DNA of 7,245 nucleotides from Sterolibacterium sp052034445 (GTDB taxonomy: Bacteria; Pseudomonadota; Gammaproteobacteria; Burkholderiales; Rhodocyclaceae): assembly GCA_052034445.1 (NCBI GenBank), contig JBPOIN010000265.1, forward strand, positions 1 to 7,245. Reading direction: 5' to 3'. A model generated the notes under the pieces. That model saw nothing but the letters and a program-made list of their open reading frames with translations. It was not told the origin of the DNA and ran no database searches. The translations under genes and the position numbers were made by a program. Shown piece by piece: positions 6,372 to 7,245 of the stretch. Position 1 is the stretch's first letter, and the number at the start of each line of letters is the position of its first letter.

Positions 6372-6914
6372 ATGGCCTCAAAGACGACAACGGAAAATAT
6401 CGGCAGCAGGGAATATCTGGCTCGGTTCGAGTCGCTCGGCAATGCGGCGCCGTTCGTGGAACGCATGCAGGAAGTCATCGACCGCATTCCGCTATTTGAG
6501 GGTTTCAGCCCCGAAGATGTGCGCAAGCTGGCCGAAAGTATGTCCTGTTATCGTGCGCCGGCCGGCGCCGAGATCATCCGCGAGGGCGAGGATGGCGATT
6601 TCATGTTGCTGCTGCTTGAGGGGAATATGGAAATCGTCAAGACCGGCAAGGACGGCCTGCCGCATCGCGTCGGCGTTGTGAATCCCGGCAAGACACTCGG
6701 CGAAATGTCCCTCGTCGATGGCGAGCCGCGCTTCGCCAGCTGCGTTGCGCTCGACACAATCACCTTCGCGGTTCTCGATCGCGTCGCCCTTGGCCTGGTA
6801 CTGGTGAATGATCCGCAGCTCGGTATCAAGCTGCTCATGGATCTGCTCATGTTGCTGAACCAACGCTTGCGCGATGTCGGCAAACGGCTCATGGCCGAGC
6901 TCGAACGCTCCTGA
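6372..6914 (+). CDS. stand-alone cyclic-nucleotide-binding-domain protein
   Basis: The 180-residue product has a helical N-terminus (1-37), then a CNB/CRP-like beta-roll from IPLFEGFSPEDVRKLAE (39-55) through REGEDGDFMLLLLEG (70-84) to the phosphate-binding cassette GEMSLVDGEPRFAS (110-123), and a C-terminal helix pair ending in RLRDVGKRLMAELERS. It retains the key E111 and R120, but the Ser/Thr that usually follows the Arg is Phe121, so cAMP or cGMP binding is uncertain. There is no DNA-binding domain, so it is not a CRP-type transcription factor; it may regulate a partner protein. I chose ATG 6372 because GGGAG (6360-6364) lies 7 nt upstream. In-frame ATGs at 6336 (with AGGA 5 nt upstream), 6342 and 6351, or a GTG at 6315, would lengthen it by up to 19 residues. 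It follows the UbiA-type gene by 63 nt without a terminator, so co-transcription is likely. Confidence 0.85.
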   Translation: MASKTTTENIGSREYLARFESLGNAAPFVERMQEVIDRIPLFEGFSPEDVRKLAESMSCYRAPAGAEIIREGEDGDFMLLLLEGNMEIVKTGKDGLPHRVGVVNPGKTLGEMSLVDGEPRFASCVALDTITFAVLDRVALGLVLVNDPQLGIKLLMDLLMLLNQRLRDVGKRLMAELERS

Positions 6915-6946
6915 GGTTTCTCCTGAATCGGGCGCCTGACCGGCTT

Positions 6947-6961
6947 GCGCCAGGTTGGCGC
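6947..6961 (+). terminator. hairpin downstream of the CNB gene, weak terminator candidate
   Basis: GCGCCA, loop GGT, TGGCGC form a perfect 6-bp stem starting 33 nt after the CNB stop. GGCGCC at 6931-6936 can compete for the same arms, so alternative folds are possible. No T-run follows, so classical intrinsic termination is doubtful. Confidence 0.25.
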
Positions 6962-6977
6962 TGGATTGTGTCCACCC

Positions 6978-6994
6978 CTGACAGATTCTGACAG
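6978..6994. repeat. CTGACAG direct repeat with 10-bp period
   Basis: CTGACAG occurs at 6978-6984 and again at 6988-6994, separated by ATT, so the copies sit one helical turn apart on the same DNA face. A TGTC at 6970-6973 is complementary to the GACA within the repeats. It may be a protein-binding site or chance. Confidence 0.3.
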
Positions 6995-7112
6995 TTGCGC
7001 GGAGCCCTTGGCTGAATCGTCACGTCGTCACATCCGTTCCGCCTTCTGTCCGCTACTGCTTGCGCCGTTGCGCCGCCAAAGCCGTGCAATAGCAGGTTGC
7101 TAGGTTTTCAGG

Positions 7113-7128
7113 TCATGAAATTTCCTGA
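7113..7128. repeat. 16-bp near-perfect AT-rich palindrome
   Basis: TCATGAAATTTCCTGA equals its reverse complement except at one symmetric pair (the 4th and 13th bases). The core GAAATTTC is fully palindromic. It lies within the presumed insertion-element leader and could be a transposase or host-factor site, or a chance feature of AT-rich DNA. Confidence 0.3.
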
Positions 7129-7145
7129 TTAGCCACAAAGTTCAG

Positions 7146-7166
7146 CAGGCTCATATGGTGAGCCTG
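7146..7166 (+). promoter_or_regulatory. 8-bp hairpin in the transposase leader
   Basis: CAGGCTCA, loop TATGG, and TGAGCCTG form a perfect 8-bp stem. It ends about 30 nt before the transposase Shine-Dalgarno. Together with the second hairpin at 7183-7208 it would structure any transcript reading into the element. Confidence 0.45.
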
Positions 7167-7182
7167 GGGGCGTGAAGAATGG

Positions 7183-7208
7183 GCGCATCTTGAGCGAAGG
7201 AGATGTGC
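7183..7208 (+). promoter_or_regulatory. hairpin that could sequester the transposase ribosome-binding site
   Basis: GCGCATCT (7183-7190) can pair with AGATGTGC (7201-7208) over 8 bp, including one G-U wobble, with a 10-nt loop. The Shine-Dalgarno AAGGAG (7197-7202) straddles loop and stem, and the stem closes two nucleotides before the start codon. Such structures are known to limit transposase translation in several insertion sequences (IS10, IS50, IS200); a similar role here is inferred. Confidence 0.45.
7197..7202 (+). promoter_or_regulatory. strong Shine-Dalgarno AAGGAG of the transposase
   Basis: AAGGAG lies 7 nt before ATG 7210 and is the best ribosome-binding site in the window, which supports this start even though only 12 codons are visible. 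Confidence 0.75.
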
Positions 7209-7209
7209 G

Positions 7210-7245
7210 ATGGGAATCAACAAAGTGCAGTTTCAGAAGGGCTTG
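7210..7245 (+). CDS. IS1595-family transposase, N-terminal 12 codons only (cut by window edge)
   Basis: The frame reads MGINKVQFQKGL and runs off the right edge. The NK-(V/I)-QFQ-x-GL opening is characteristic of IS1595-family (ISXO2-like) transposases, which usually continue with a segment placing the protein before an N-terminal zinc finger and a DDE-type (DDNK) catalytic core. I recognise it from this short opening alone, so the family call is probable, not certain. A strong AAGGAG at a 7-nt spacing supports a genuine start. Whether the element is intact cannot be seen. Confidence 0.65.
   Translation, partial: MGINKVQFQKGL

Larger units (their letters stand above)
6915..7209. other. non-coding region between the CNB gene and the transposase
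   Basis: No credible gene is seen here; a minus-strand open frame (6889-7089) is Arg-rich and lacks family motifs. The stretch holds several short repeats and hairpins (6947-6961, 6978-6994, 7090-7102, 7113-7128, 7146-7166, 7183-7208). The GC content drops from about 7080 onward, consistent with entry into an insertion element whose exact left end I cannot place. Confidence 0.6.
7080..7245 (+). mobile_element. left part of a probable IS1595-family insertion sequence
   Basis: This is inferred from the transposase start at 7210, the drop in GC content from about 7080, and the structured leader. I could not identify the terminal inverted repeat or the 8-bp target duplication typical of the family, because the other end lies outside the window. 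The left boundary is therefore approximate. Confidence 0.4.

Noticed and set aside
5309..6499. A 396-residue plus-strand open frame overlapping the UbiA-type gene
   Set aside because: It is Arg/Ala/Pro-rich out-of-frame reading through three real genes; the alternative frames show the conserved motifs.
7090..7102. Small inverted repeat TAGCA-GGT-TGCTA as the insertion element terminus
   Set aside because: It is only 5 bp, and the matching right end is outside the window, so it cannot be tested as a terminal repeat.
7155..7175. Tiny frame MVSLGA ahead of the transposase
   Set aside because: It has six codons and no ribosome-binding site, and it sits inside the hairpin; probably chance.
1..7245. 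CRISPR array, tRNA or rRNA
   Set aside because: No regularly spaced repeats and no tRNA-like or rRNA-like segments were seen on either strand.

Overview
The window looks like chromosomal DNA of a GC-rich proteobacterium, most likely a gamma- or betaproteobacterium. The DAHP synthase reads almost colinearly with E. coli AroG, the coding regions strongly prefer G or C at third codon positions, and long antisense shadow ORFs (typical of high-GC DNA) run opposite the real genes. The sequence alone does not fix a genus.

Layout: positions 1-398 hold no confident gene, only a possible gene fragment running off the left edge on the minus strand and a TCCAACA repeat. On the minus strand, a two-gene unit (2537 down to 399) encodes a small soluble histidine kinase without a sensor, then a response regulator whose output region is tetratricopeptide-like rather than DNA-binding. 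A roughly 215-bp divergent intergenic region (2538-2752) with a palindrome and a strong hairpin separates it from a plus-strand run: a class I DAHP synthase (aroG-like), a membrane GT-C/GT39 glycosyltransferase, a UbiA-superfamily protein of the decaprenyl-phosphate phosphoribosyltransferase type, and a stand-alone cyclic-nucleotide-binding-domain protein. The first three are tightly packed (17-nt gap, then a 13-nt overlap), and the fourth starts about 63 nt later with its own Shine-Dalgarno. After a non-coding stretch (6915-7209), the first 12 codons of a probable IS1595-family transposase begin at 7210 and run off the right edge, preceded by two hairpins.

How the genes may work together: DAHP synthase commits carbon to aromatic amino acids. 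The UbiA-type enzyme would transfer phosphoribose from PRPP to a polyprenyl phosphate. The GT-C enzyme would use a polyprenyl-phosphate sugar on the periplasmic face. The last two therefore suggest a lipid-linked pentose (ribose or arabinose-like) glycosylation module whose acceptor is not in the window. The kinase/TPR-regulator pair and the CNB protein are signalling proteins with no visible input or DNA-binding output, and any link to the glycosylation genes is conjecture.

The items most worth a second look are the polyprenyl-phosphopentose module, the sensorless kinase with its TPR regulator, and the hairpin that would sequester the transposase ribosome-binding site. I found no CRISPR array, tRNA, rRNA or clearly new defence system.
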